Below are positions 13,501 to 26,400 of a DNA stretch of 64,000 nt, one piece after another. Position 1 is the first letter of the stretch. Each line of letters opens with the position of its first letter. A model generated the notes under the pieces. That model saw nothing but the letters and a program-made list of their open reading frames with translations, searched no databases and was not told the DNA's origin. Origin of the DNA: Larus michahellis (Eukaryota; Chordata; Aves; Charadriiformes; Laridae); NCBI RefSeq assembly GCF_964199755.1, contig NC_133896.1, forward strand, positions 174,655,092-174,719,091, given 5' to 3'. Made by a program: the position numbers and the translations under genes.

Positions 13501-14339
13501 GAACTGTCCTTACAGTTTGTTGCCATAAAACATGATGTGAAAAGGAGAAGAGAAGATTGGTTAGTACCTATTTTGCCAAGAAATCTGTCAATAATTCCAT
13601 GTTGACACAAATATTGCAGTGTGCATTTTTCAATCTGGAGCACAAAACCAACAAAAAGTGTTAAGTCTTAATTAGCAAAACAAAGCAATGTTTTATTATC
13701 TGCTTCTTTTTCATATGGACAATGAATGCAAAAGAATACAGAAACAAACAGATAAGTTTAGAAGGAAATCCCAATTCGATATTGAACATAATATTTAATT
13801 TTACTCATTCCGTAAAAAGCTAGGAAGTGGAGGTGCCCCTAAAGTTTTAGTCACTTTCAGTATTCTCTGAAAGATTAAGAAAATTAATAATGTGACCAGT
13901 TTATATATGTATATTTTAAACATTCATTATAGATACAAACCGGAATACAACACTAGCTTAAAACAACATAATCCTCATTGTTTTTAATGTTAATAATAAA
14001 AAGGCAGAATTCTAACATAAAAAGAAAAATTGGAGGAAAGAATCTGTATTTTTTTTTCCTCAAAGGTGCAACCAACAACCAATGTCTTTTTGGAACTGAG
14101 ATTCCAGTTGTACAAAGGACTGAGAGATGTATTCTTCTGCTTAAGGAGAAGCAATAAATTTCACAAACTTTAAAGGAAACCACACATGCAGGAACAGTAG
14201 ACAGTACCCCTTAAAGAGATGATATTTATAAGAAAGTAATGTTATACCCTAAATGAATACTAGGAGAGGTGCAACACACATTTTCTACTTTCAGAGCTTT
14301 AAAAGTAAGATTTTTTTTTCCTTCATACATTATTTGCAA
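7531..14339. other. Intergenic downstream of NDFIP2
   Basis: AT-rich with simple A and T runs, for example at about 10050-10070. The open frames at 9664-10053, 10118-10486 and 11893-12312 have no recognisable domains or sensible composition. I see no gene, although distal polyadenylation of NDFIP2 could extend into the right edge (AATAAA on the minus strand at 13692-13697). Confidence 0.6.
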
Positions 14340-14361
14340 ATTTTTTTTGCATTTAAATTAG

Positions 14362-14392
14362 TTTATTCTTAGGAAATGGCAAAGTATTTATT
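14362..14392 (-). terminator. Paired polyadenylation signals, likely distal NDFIP2 3' end
   Basis: Two AATAAA hexamers on the minus strand lie 25 bp apart at 14387-14392 and 14362-14367. They are the first canonical signals below the proposed UTR exon start. Confidence 0.5.
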
Positions 14393-14422
14393 CTAAACAA
14401 GCATTGTAAGATAGCTATATGA

Positions 14423-14446
14423 TTTTTTTTTTTTTTTTTTTTTTTT
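14423..14446 (-). repeat. A24 run inside the proposed 3' UTR
   Basis: A run of 24 T on the plus strand, so 24 A on the gene strand, about 30 bp before the paired AATAAA signals. Confidence 0.95.
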
Positions 14447-15520
14447 GAGAAGCCCTCAGGGTGGATGTCGTATTCATATAGAACTCAAGATTTCTTAAAC
14501 AGGGCCAGTGTTACAACCCAGGGAATACATTTGCAATACTCCGTTTCAGGAACAAAGGTGCACCTACGAGGATCCAACTGCATAACCAAGGACTAAGGAC
14601 GTAAGGCTGTCCTTCCCTGCTAACATGAACAAACTCTGTCTTTTAATAAGATCATGCGTATGAATAACAAACTTTCAGGCTCAAGCCCAAACCAGTTAAT
14701 AATAATTCATGTGAGGAAAGTTAGGATGAGACACAATTCAATGCCTTTACCTCCAAAATTACATCTAATGGTAACTATACCCTTAATGGCCAATTAACAA
14801 AAAATAAGTATGTAGCTCTAAGATTAAACAAAATTTAGAGAATATGCTGTTACAAAATATATTTTGACATATTTCCTAAGAAGCAATTCAAACAGTCATT
14901 TATGCAGAGTTATTTACAGGGGACTCAAAGTGGAGTATCAGATTTAAGCAAACCAGTACATTGGTTTGAATTCGATAAAATAATGGCAAATAGAAGGCTG
15001 TGACAACAAGGAACCTTGGGATTTAGTAAACTTAAAAATGTTCTACACAATCATTAGATGAATCTAAATTATATAAAAAAACCCCCAACTGTCTGAACTG
15101 GTTAATCTGAATCATTTAATGCATTTCACTGTACTCAAAGTTCAGATCAACAACTCAGTGGTACATACATGCTGTGAAACAAGTTACCACTTAAATCTTT
15201 CCGATACAACAAGCACAGATTAACCGAGTCTGACTGTACCAAATCTATAGTAACAGGTGGGTTTGTTCTTACTTCAATGCTATCTTTCTAATAAGCACAT
15301 ATACAAATGTGCTAAAACAAAAGACAGCAATTATAAATATTTACTAGGATGACCAGAACTGGTATTTGAGAATAAACCATCCTGCCATTTGTTTTTGAAG
15401 CCGCATCTTCACTAATTCGTTTTCTGGTTTTAGTAGTCTTCTATCCTACGAACTTGAAGGGTTACAGATCATCTGGAAGTTTCACACTGGTACAGGAAAG
15501 GAATGTCTGTTCGACGCAGT

Positions 15521-17354
15521 CTGGAGATAAAGAAAGAGTTGTACTTCAGTTCATCGCAGTGATTCACTAGAAGTAGCATTGCTAATGGATGTTAAACCTA
15601 GAAGCAGCAAAGAAGCAGCCTTTTTCCCCCTCCATGTCAGGATGGGAGAAAAAAAAAAAAAGGCAAAAACTTACTGTTATATTTTGTCATCATTTCAAAA
15701 GTGCACCTGAGAATATTTTATAACTGTAGCGGTAATATTTTTATTCATGAAAACTAATAGTTACTGTAGAGTAACTGTACCTGTCTGTGCAAGAACAAGG
15801 ACATTTAAGTGTGATAGCAATTAATTTGAGCTTCTTGTTTTAATAATTAAGATGCTTCAAAAAAAAAAATTATTTATGTGTCCAGCTCTCTAAAGACTCC
15901 ACAGACCTTACCAGCCCACACATCTCTGTGATGCTTACAGGTAAAGGTGAAATTCAAAGCCACTGAACTCAGACAGGACAACTCATTAACTTCAGTTAAT
16001 TCTGAATTAAATAGTGTTTTGTCCTAAAGCAGAATTTTAACTGCAGGAGAGCAAACAATCCTAGACAACATTATCCTACACTCTCATTATTCTCTTCAAG
16101 CTACAGTTTTCAAACACCAGTTAGTCCTAACAACTATTTTTGAAACAGCATTTTGAAACTTCATTGTACTGAAAGCTAACTGGATATTTTCAGTCTCATC
16201 TCCACAAATTTCAGTATTCTGAAGAGGCTACCACATTACTAAGAAAAGGAGCAATATGTAAATACTGTAAAAAGGAAATGCTGCCATGTAGATGCCAATT
16301 TAGGTTGGTTACTAAAAGGCAATATATGCTTTAGTCATTTAACTTACCACATAATTTTGACAAAATGTCGCATTAAAAAGAAATATTATGTTACAGTTAT
16401 GTTAACAGATTTCTTCCATGATCAAGAACTACACAGTATAGCATAGATATTTATCAATACCTGCTTTTAAACGTATATCACTATCTTATATAAAAGGACC
16501 TGTTTTTTTTTTTCCTAGGCAAATGCTGTCTCAGGTGTTTTTTTTTTTCAGGCTTCAATAATGTGTTGCTGGTTACCTCATATTGAGTCTGTCACCAACC
16601 TTGGAGAAAAGTTACAAAAACCTGCTTTATTACAGCAAACGTAGCTTCTGGGTTAAGTCAAAATACAGTATTTAAGCATTTTAAGTAAACTGCAGAATAA
16701 TGAAAATGCTGCAGTACTTATTTCTAGGCTTAAATTTACCTTGTCATGCAGTTTAGTGAAGTCCAATAGACCCACCTAATGGATAAAAAGTATTAAAAAA
16801 ATATAAATGGATATGTGCCAGACTGATTAGTCAGCTACCTGAAGGATATATAAAGCACATTGTTGCATACACCATAATCATACTTGTACATGACTGCCTT
16901 AATCCAGTCGTGTAAAGAGAGACAATACTCATCTATTGTTTGCGTGTTCAGACCCATGTCAATCAGATGTAATATGCAGGCAGATTAGTGCTTCCTAACT
17001 TGCTGACAACAGGTTGACGGCTAAAGCCAGTTTTCCAACACAAAGGACAGTATCCCGACAGGCAGCAGATACTGTTTCTTGCTTAGGAAAAACAACAGGT
17101 TCCTCCTTTTTGTTACTGAACGTTAGTTCCAGGGAGGACTGGAGGCAACAAGGATGCATTATTTACTTTCAAATTTTATGACTTCAAGAGACTTCAGATA
17201 TTTCCAAGTCCACACAGAATATATACAACATTCATGTTCAACAACCATGTGACTTCTGCTTTGTGACAAAAGTTTGATAATTTATTTTTAATGTAAGTAT
17301 TTCTTTCTTCTCAGTTTTCCTGGGAGAGATAATCTTATCAGTAAGAATTCTTAC
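15521..17354 (-). other. NDFIP2 intron 7, within the 3' UTR (inferred)
   Basis: It runs from donor GTAAGA, two bases after the stop, to acceptor TTTATCTCCAG. It contains several AATAAA signals, so retained or prematurely ended forms are possible. Confidence 0.55.
17281..17286 (-). terminator. Proximal polyadenylation signal, 71 nt after the NDFIP2 stop
   Basis: AATAAA on the minus strand inside intron 7. If the donor after the stop is not used, this signal would give a very short 3' UTR. Further AATAAA copies sit at 16626-16631 and 15740-15745, also within intron 7. Confidence 0.35.
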
Positions 17355-17356
17355 CT

Positions 17357-17460
17357 TCAGTACAAGAAAAAAAATCTTGTTCTGTGAGCAGCTGCCATGC
17401 TTTCAGACATATTTCTGACTTTAAGATAATTAACAAAGCCTCGAAAGAACAGGAGGAGTC
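17357..17460 (-). CDS. NDFIP2: NDFIP2 coding exon 7 (C-terminus and stop)
   Basis: The acceptor is TTTTCTACACTTTCAG. The coding part reads [20 protein letters not shown], then [14 protein letters not shown] and TGA. The end differs slightly from the human RTRYFFLL end as I recall it. Two bases after the stop lies AAG|GTAAGA, a good donor, so the exon probably ends at 17355 and the transcript continues in a separate UTR exon. Confidence 0.95.
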
Positions 17461-20400
17461 CTGAAAGTGTAGAAAACGCACAAAATGAAGTACAGCAACC
17501 TAAGTACACGCTACCTCACATTACTATTCTTAAAATATTTTTTTTTAAATCTAGATTATACTATGGAAAACGAGGTCTTTATGCATCATTCACAAACTCG
17601 GCATGCAAGTCTTCTGTCTTTATCTTGTGATATGAAAGACCTTAAAAAGATGAAAAAAAAAAGAAAAGAATACACGTTGCACATTCTTTTCAAGTAGAAT
17701 TCTTAAAATAAGTTACTAGTGTGTTAGAAGACTATCCGAACCAGAAAACGCACCTTTAGAAATGCGTAAAATAAATGTATTGTAAATAAAAAGTGTGGGG
17801 GAAGGGGGATAAACAACCCCAAACCGGATAGACAGTACAGAGTGCTCTAATGAAAAGCCATTAACAAATTCTAGAAGATTATGGCTTGAGATTTAACCAT
17901 TCATGAACATGCACCTGTCCAAGAGGAGGAAGAACAGCAGTCGATTCAAAGAAAATTACTCAATGTGTGTTATGATTACATTTTCTCTGTCAATGCCACA
18001 TTTCAAACTATTTAAAAATATTTAAATTTAACTGCATTTGAAAGAATATTCCCGCTCTGATAAGAGGAAATAGAGATACAGAAAAGTCACAGAGAAGTTA
18101 CAGTTACAACAATGGAAATCATTAACATGATGTTGTCAACATCATCATTTTATCAATTCAGAGGTTCACTGGACATCTGAATAAACCAACCCAGAAATAC
18201 ACATTGTTGCATAGTGGACGCAGCTCTTCGGTCCATTTTCCTCCACAAAGTAAACTTCAACAGATTAATCCATTCATCCGCTGGATCGGGGAGAATCCAG
18301 CACAGACAAAACAATCTGCCCAAAGAGTTGGGGGGAATCCCCAACATCCTAATAAACAATTTCTATGGTTCAATTGGTATTTTGCTATGTGATGCACTTT
18401 TTCTTCCTCCTCTCCAGGTTGAGACTCTGACTCTTCTTTTTTTTTTTTTTTTCCTATGCTCATTTCTTCCCTAAATGTTTTTTACTTGTAAGCTTTTATT
18501 TATTTTCTTTTTGCTTTTTTAAAACCAAAGCCTCATTAGGACACACACACAAAAAAAAAAAACACCAACAAACCCAGACACAGAGAATGCGCTGCTAACC
18601 ACTGGAACTTTGACCTAAGCCAGACGCATTTCTGTGATTAAGGTGAATTCTGCACGGAGAAGAAAGCACTGAGATCTGGATCAAAAGTCTACTACAAAAG
18701 CTGCTACCCAGACGTTACGAGAGATAGTCCCACGTTCCACCGAAAAGCAGCTGAAACAGCAAAAGGTGGGCAGGCAGCTCTCAAGGTGCCCGAAAGCATG
18801 CTTCCTGCATTACACATGTTGGAAAAGCAGCCCAAGTTCAACCCATATTTTATATTTCTCCGTTTAGGGAAGAAAAAAAACCAAACCAAAACACTTTCCA
18901 TTGTGTTCCTCAAAAAAAAAAACATTGGCTAACATTTAAATTTAAAAGTTAGAATTGTCTCTCTCTCCAATTTGTTCACTGTACATGACAGCTCCTTGGA
19001 AGTAGACCACTTCACTTTTCGGTGAAGCCATGAGCAGATTTTTCCAGATGTTGAAAGAAGGGAAGGAAGCAGAAAGAGATAGGAGAACACCAGAAGAGAG
19101 GAGAAGATGGCAATAGGTGGGCTCAAGTATGTCAAAGGACTATGCAAAAGATCATTCATTCACTTCTGAAGAGACGCAGGACATGCTACTTCACGTGCTC
19201 TAATGAGAAAGTTATCCGAAACAATGAAATACAGATCTGGTTGGCAGAGTTCCCATGACTTGATAATACTCCTCCATGTCCTGCTAAGTAGCTCTGTTGG
19301 GTTAAATCCTTCTTTGGTGTTCTAGCAATCTCGATACATCCGCTTTATCGGTTTAAAAACACTGTTGGTGTATTTCATGTAAAACATTCTTATGACAAGG
19401 GGACGTTGGCTGCTGGATGCATACTGCCTGCCTCACGGTGCCTTTTATTCCAAGGCATATTAAAAACTTCATGAGTTAAAGTGGAAAAAAAAAACAAAAA
19501 CCTTCAAACAGTTAAGGCTGAATATAAGGCTTTCCTAAATCTAAGTGAACTGACTTCTGACTAAGTGCTGCAAAAGACTAGTAAAAAGAACTACAAATGC
19601 ATAGCTTTTTCCACAGAGTGGGGGAAAATGGTAGGGGAAAAACACACTATTGTCATCCAAGTGAAAAAAGTGTCAAACCTCAATCCCAGGCACCACAAGG
19701 GTTTGTTTTAATTAAAGATTTATCTGGAGATGTTTGTACCTGTAACGAGGCATTTCACTTCCTACTTTAATACAATCACCTCAAACAGAATATGAAAGCA
19801 TTCAAGGGACTGATGCTGTGATGTGTTAAAACGTTTGCAGTTTCTATATATCTCGAGCAACCAAGTGCACAACAGTAGAGCAAGCTGAGTATAAAGAAGT
19901 CTGATGAACGCCTTCGAACTTTACTGAAAGGCAGATAGAGAAAGTTTTAGGTAACGTAATTGAAGATTTCTGGCATTTCTTGTGAGACAAATAGCGAGTC
20001 ACAAAGAGTCAGGAATTCAGTGTCTTTTTTTTTTTTTAATTTCTCAACATTTCATTCTAACATTTGCTGTTAGCCATTTGAGTCAATTGACTCAAAGGGA
20101 AGAGTGCCACCTACTGAACCAGCAACAGTTTACTGTGTTTCCAGAGCTAGAAAGTAAAACAGCAGCATTCGCTTCTGCAAAAGAAAATAATTCCAGATTC
20201 CATATGCAAAATACAAAATCCACATCAGGAAAAAAGGTATAGTGATTGGGTTTTGGTATATCCTAATTAAAAACAGAGAGAAGAGCAGAATTTGATGCGT
20301 GTAAGACTTTGAACGTGGGCAGACAGACCTCTTAAGAGAAAGCTGACATCATGGGAGCACTGTGATCAGAAAGCATGAAGCCATTCTGTTCTCCGACTGA

Positions 20401-23400
20401 GAAACTACTGATGCAGTATGCATTTCAAAGGGCTAGAAAAGGCCATTTCGTGACCTATGTACGAGACAGCAGACTACACCTTCCTAGGATCAGTCACATT
20501 TCTTAAAGTTTAATACCCAACATACAGGTTTATACATGTAAGTACTAGACATCACTCGCTTTTCAATAGGTTTTCTACATAAAGCCAAATTTTCATTACA
20601 CAGTTCTGCACCCCTACGTGAGTAGAAGCAGCTTAAACAGCACAAATTACAAGTCTCAGCTATGTACATAATTACATATGTAGAATAAAATTTTTTGAGC
20701 TGAAGGTTATTTGAATAGTTCGCAGTTCACACAGTAACACCACTATGGTAACCAACAACCTTGTGAATACTACAGAAATAAAAACAACGTACAAAACTAT
20801 CAGCAGCTAAAGAAAAACACACAGCTAAACATGTTGCAGAACTCTTACTTACAATGACATGATTCATCTTTAAGTACTTCCACATTAAAACAGAAATGGT
20901 TTCAATTGCCACTTACCAAGTACAAGAAATATCCACCAAAGCCAGTACTGTCCATTGAAATATCCAGTAAAATAATCTGAAAACTGAAATCCATACACAA
21001 GGCTTAGCTGCAGTAAGACAGATAACTAAGGCACATTTAATGCACTATGCAAATACAGAAAGCACAGAGGAAACAGCAAATTTAAATAAAAGTAATATAT
21101 TCAACTAAAATGCAAAATTGGTATTTATTTGTGCAGCAATTTAATATACAAGTAACACTCCCAGTGTCAGTTGGTCTGTGGCAGTTATTTTAGAACCCCT
21201 AAAAAATTAAAAAGAGTGTGTGTGTGTATATATTAAAAAAACCCGCTTGTATTACTTGCCCGGATCATCTGACATTTTCTGTTACAACGAATCACCACTT
21301 GCCGATTTTCCTTTTTTCCCTCCGATGCCTGCCATCCCAAACACATTACAGCAGCCTGCTGCTTTAGATATTAACACCAAAAGCCACATTAGTTTAATCT
21401 TATCAGACAGGGATGTTCTGCTGACCCCTCAAAAGAAGAGCTTTTGACCTTCTGTATACCCCCTACTGTTAATCGCTGCCAAGAATACCAGCCCCATAAA
21501 GACCCCCAACTCATTAAAGTCTTTTCATTTTCAAACCAGCATTCAGTTCCCAGCAGTGAGCTGAACGCAACTAAATGAACCTTGAAGTGGCATTTCAACT
21601 GTTCCTGTTAGTGACCACGGTAGACAGTTTTGTCCTCCCTGTGATGTGGGAGGCAGCTGGAGGGCAGGGTGCGATGGTATTGGAGACAGGTATCTGTGCC
21701 TTTACCAGACTCCAGACTGCATGCTTCACTGATAAAAAGGCTAATCAAACGTCTCCAAAACTCACATAAGAAGTCGGAATGGGGAGACGTGTGAAAAGTT
21801 GCCAGAAAGAATAAAATAACCTATTTAGAAGCTCTGCACACTTTTCATACACTTCCCATCCTACTAGCATTGAGTATGTTTACTGCACCCTGCCACAGCG
21901 CGTCCCATTTGCCATTTTGGGGACACTTCAGTACTATCAACCAAGAAATCACGTAATTCAGTTTACACACACACAAAAAAAAGAGAAGGGGAAAAAAAAT
22001 AAAGATAAGATACTGGGCCACATACACAACCCGATAAAAATCTAAGACATCTAAATAACTTTAGATATAGTTGCTCGTTTTTTCTTCAAGTAACTGTGCA
22101 CCAACATCCACATGTTTTCTCCAGAATAACGCCAGATCATGTGAATTCTTTAAAGGTTTAAACTGTACTGTATTAATTTTCATGGGTCATCCAAGAAAAA
22201 AAAATTATATATCAAGAAACAGAATTGCTAAACTGAACTAAAGAATTGGCAGTTACATTATGGCTATATAAATACTAGCATTTCTATGATTCGGCAGAGT
22301 AAGCATTTCATATTTTGACACTTCATTAAAATAACAGATGAATACTCAATTCCCAGGAAGTTGACAATATTATTAATCCCATCTGACTCGCAAGTCAGTA
22401 TTTTCAATTCTTTAAACATACATACCAATATGCTTTTTTTAAAGTTACAATTTCATTTAATTGGAAAGAAGATTTACTAAAAGCAGCAATCAAATGCTGG
22501 CCTATGTGCATTACTCTCACACTTGCTTTAGGTAGAAGCAGCCATGGCTGCACAATTTCCCCAACAACAAAATTGTGCTTCTGTTCTTTCCAGTAAAAAC
22601 TGATACCAAGAGAGCATATGGGATCTCGGACAGTTTAGACACTATAAAGTTCTATACTACTGACCCTGGGTGAGAAAGGGCAGCACAAGCCTTCAGAGGA
22701 GCTTGAAACAAAGGCACAGAACAATCTTGTGCACACACGCGTGCTTGTGTGTCACCATTAAAACAAAATTGTCAACATACACCTTATGAGTTTTCCACTA
22801 TTGTCTCTAGAAAGGGAGACAACACAAGAAGATGATAATCTTCACCATGAAAAAACTCCACCCGTGAGGTCTTGGAATTGGTCAGCTCTAGTATTTTAGA
22901 ATTAGTAACAGATTATATACCAGAATTCAAATATAGTCTAGAACACAGTAATTCTTCAAGGAAGTTTAGCATATATAAGTTTTTGTGTTCGTTATGAGCA
23001 CATTTTCAAGCAGACAGGAATAATAAAACTCTCACAATGAGCAAGCTCTGCCCTCTGTTTAGTATGCCTCAAGGGAAGCTGAAAATATCCCCAATGAATG
23101 CATAGTTGAAAAATTCATGTCTTCTTGCTCCCTTAAGTTAAATTCCATCCCAAACCCTGATTCATTCCAATTTAGTTCATTCCAACTAAATGCACCAGAA
23201 TCACATCTGGTCCACTAGCATTGCCCTGCCCTGGGGAAGGAAAAAAGAACACAAAAAACAAAAAACAACAACCAAAAAAAACCCCACAAACCAAAACCCA
23301 AAACAAACAAAAAAACCAAACCCACCCAAAAAAACATCACACTCGGCTCTAAGAAGGATGCAGGACATGTCCAGGAATGACCATGCAACCTCTTCTCTCT

Positions 23401-26400
23401 GCAGTCCTTGTACTATGTATCATGCTAAGACCCAATCAAGTTACTAGCACACACAGAGAAAAACAAACTAAATAAATAATTCAGAGTTGGCAGGGCATAA
23501 AAGATAACTAAGTTATCCAAGATCTCTTTCTTCATTAGGCAGGATGAGATTTTAAACGTTGTGTCTCACAGACACGTAGAATTCAAGTTCAGAAAGAATC
23601 ATTACATTTCATCCAGCATCCACTTCGCTAAATAACGTCCATTCGGCTAACATACTTTTCTGAAAAGTATCTAGTCTTGCTGTGGAAGTGTCAAGAAATT
23701 GAGCATCTAAGATGGTAAAAATCTGCCTAACTTCATATTCAATTTTGATTTGAATCAGTATGTATCTTACAAGGAATAAAAGAATCAGATACAAGGAAGA
23801 AATGTTTTCTGACACACACCCCCACCCTGATAGGCTGAGCCATTTTTAAATCTTTCATAGAGGACACTGTAATACCAGTGACGTTTTAGGTACTTGCTCC
23901 ACTTCTTCTGTATGTTTTTAAATATTTGTGCAAAGAATGAGTCATTCTGCATGTATTTTAGTGGAAAGATGAACATAAAATGCTATGTCAGATAAAAATA
24001 GGTTAACCTTCATCATTAGTAAGCACATATGAATATATAGCAAGTAAATGATCTACTAAAGTGGAAGTTAAAGAAAATTCTAGACACTGGAATTTAATAC
24101 ACTGATTTTTACTTCCATTGTTATATATCCTCGAATAAATTGTTATGGTTTGGTTCTACGAACAGAGTGTGACTCAAGAAACATACCCGTACAATGAGAA
24201 TCCATTTGATCAGGGACAGACCAAATCCACAGATTGCACCATACCTTCCAGCTATGGTATTTGTTATACAGAAGGATAAACAAAATCCAATCCAGTTGAA
24301 AATAAACGCCACTATAAAATAAAAGAGACAGTAGCTTCTGTTAATCTGTATAGCTAAGCAAACAGACTTAACACTAATTTCACTTTAAAACTAATAAGGA
24401 CATGCTTACACAGTCAGTAATTCCCTTCCGGTAATTCCGGTTTTCAGAGATTGACTTTGAACCCAGACATTCCCCATGGTATAGTCACTTAATAACAAAG
24501 CAAATGGTAAACAGGCTGCAACCTACTACTTTAAACAAGAGAAAATTCCAACATAAAAGAAAGCATTACATTGCTACAGAAATCTAACCAGATGATACTA
24601 GATATAAAGGGTAAATGCAAACAAAGGACTGTAACATACAAGACTCGGATAAAAACAAAGAAAAAAAAAACAAACACCTTGCTATACTTTCATAACCAAA
24701 AATATAGTTATATGCACACATACGTGCATGTATCAAGGCTGCATATTCAGCTTTATCCACTTTGGATCGAACAGAATAAAAGTATCCGCTCTTGCTCTGT
24801 AAACATAGTATAGAAATGAAGATAAGTTGAGAAGCTGGTGTTTCATTGACTACTGTCTTCTCTTTTAGATCTATATTCAAGCACGAGATATAAGAAGCCT
24901 TGGAAGTTTTACATAAAAGCTTAAGAAATCAAGAAACATAACTACCACTGTTACTTCAATTAACGCTTTTACACAACTCCCAGTAGTTTTACAATTCACT
25001 TGGCAATCAACAACATCATCTGTATGGACATCAGTTTGCATGCATTAGGTCAAAATGTGGGAATTCCCAATTAGGTGTTGTCCCAGCTTTGGGAGTAAGT
25101 GAGGGCAACTAAAAAGAAAACCACCCAACAGAAGACCTGGGGGAGCTGACAGAAGACAACAATTCAGGAGTTCTAGAGAGGACAAGATGGTGGAAAATTG
25201 AAAATATTTGGGAAGCCCACAATAAACACAAAAACCACTGAAGAGGCTGGAAGGAACGGAAGGGGGCAGAGGGGAACAAAATGCCTGCACACAAATCCTT
25301 AATGTTTTAAATCCCCAAACTTAGTGAGAAAACAAAACTCACACAAAATTCAGACATTAGAGCACCACAGGAAAAAAAAGTCTGTCTTTTCAGTAAAAGT
25401 TTGAGCAATTACAGCACAGCATTAGGAACAAAGAATCGGTCAATAGTTTTCTTAAATAAAAGTTAATTTGGGAGGATTGTCTATCTATCTGCATCAAATT
25501 TATTCCATTCGTGAACGGGGATGCGTTTTTGCTCCTTCCTGAAGGGCTCACCTGAAGTCTGACAATGATCACGAGAGGCATTTGCTATCAACTTCAACAG
25601 ACAATTATTTTTATTTTTTTTTTTTTCCTACTCAGTGATGAATGCTCAAAAAATTCCCTAGGCAATCTATTTCTACTGCTTCATTACCCTTGTCGGTAAA
25701 TTTTTCTTAACACCCAACTGGAAGCTTCCTCATTCCAATTACTCTGTATTACACCCAACATGTATGGAGAAACCATGTAAGTCAATTTTTTTCTGCATAA
25801 AGGAAGGAGTTAGGCGATTGTGTATGAAGGTCAGCCAGGCTCCTGATAATCAGAAGGAAACAAGCGGAAACAAGCACTCCCAAAACAGTTCCTTTCTCCC
25901 CTTCCAACATTAGCAACTTCAGTCAAATGACTTCCTCTCAGCTTCTCTTGCATGACTAAGGGAAACCTGCATAGCACTTGTGATGTGGACATACAGAAGT
26001 CAGGTTTGCTAAATTCACACAGAAAATTTAGACATGCTTACCACTCCTCGGGAAGCAGGCAACCGGAGGCTGTGCTCACCCTGAGCATGTGCAACAACTC
26101 TGCCTTCCAACTTGTGCCCCCTTGAAACCCCCTAAGCATATATCTGACCTTGTGTGCAGTTTATTAGCTGTTTAAAGCATCTAATAGCTTGGAAACCTGT
26201 ATGAACCTCAGTTTACAAAATTCTGGTATGGTTATTATCTGTTCCAATGTAGCACCTGGGACAATATGGACATTTACATTTCTCCACACCGTGACAGTTT
26301 ATTGGTGTGAGTTACACGCAGTATTGACATTGCCCAGGTGTGTTCAAAAAGAACAAATCAGATCTCGATATGAGAACCTAAACTTTGGCTGTATGATCAA

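Larger units (their letters stand above)
14340..15520 (-). other. NDFIP2: NDFIP2 probable 3' UTR exon (exon 8)
   Basis: On the minus strand an excellent acceptor, a pyrimidine-rich tract ending TTTATCTCCAG at 15521-15523, opens an exon starting ACTGCGTCGAAC. It pairs naturally with the donor just after the stop codon, giving a 1834-bp intron. The first AATAAA signals downstream of it are at 14387-14392 and 14362-14367, so the end near 14340 is an estimate. The exon would include a run of 24 A at 14423-14446. Splicing is inferred from sites only, and the end could lie further on. Confidence 0.6.
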
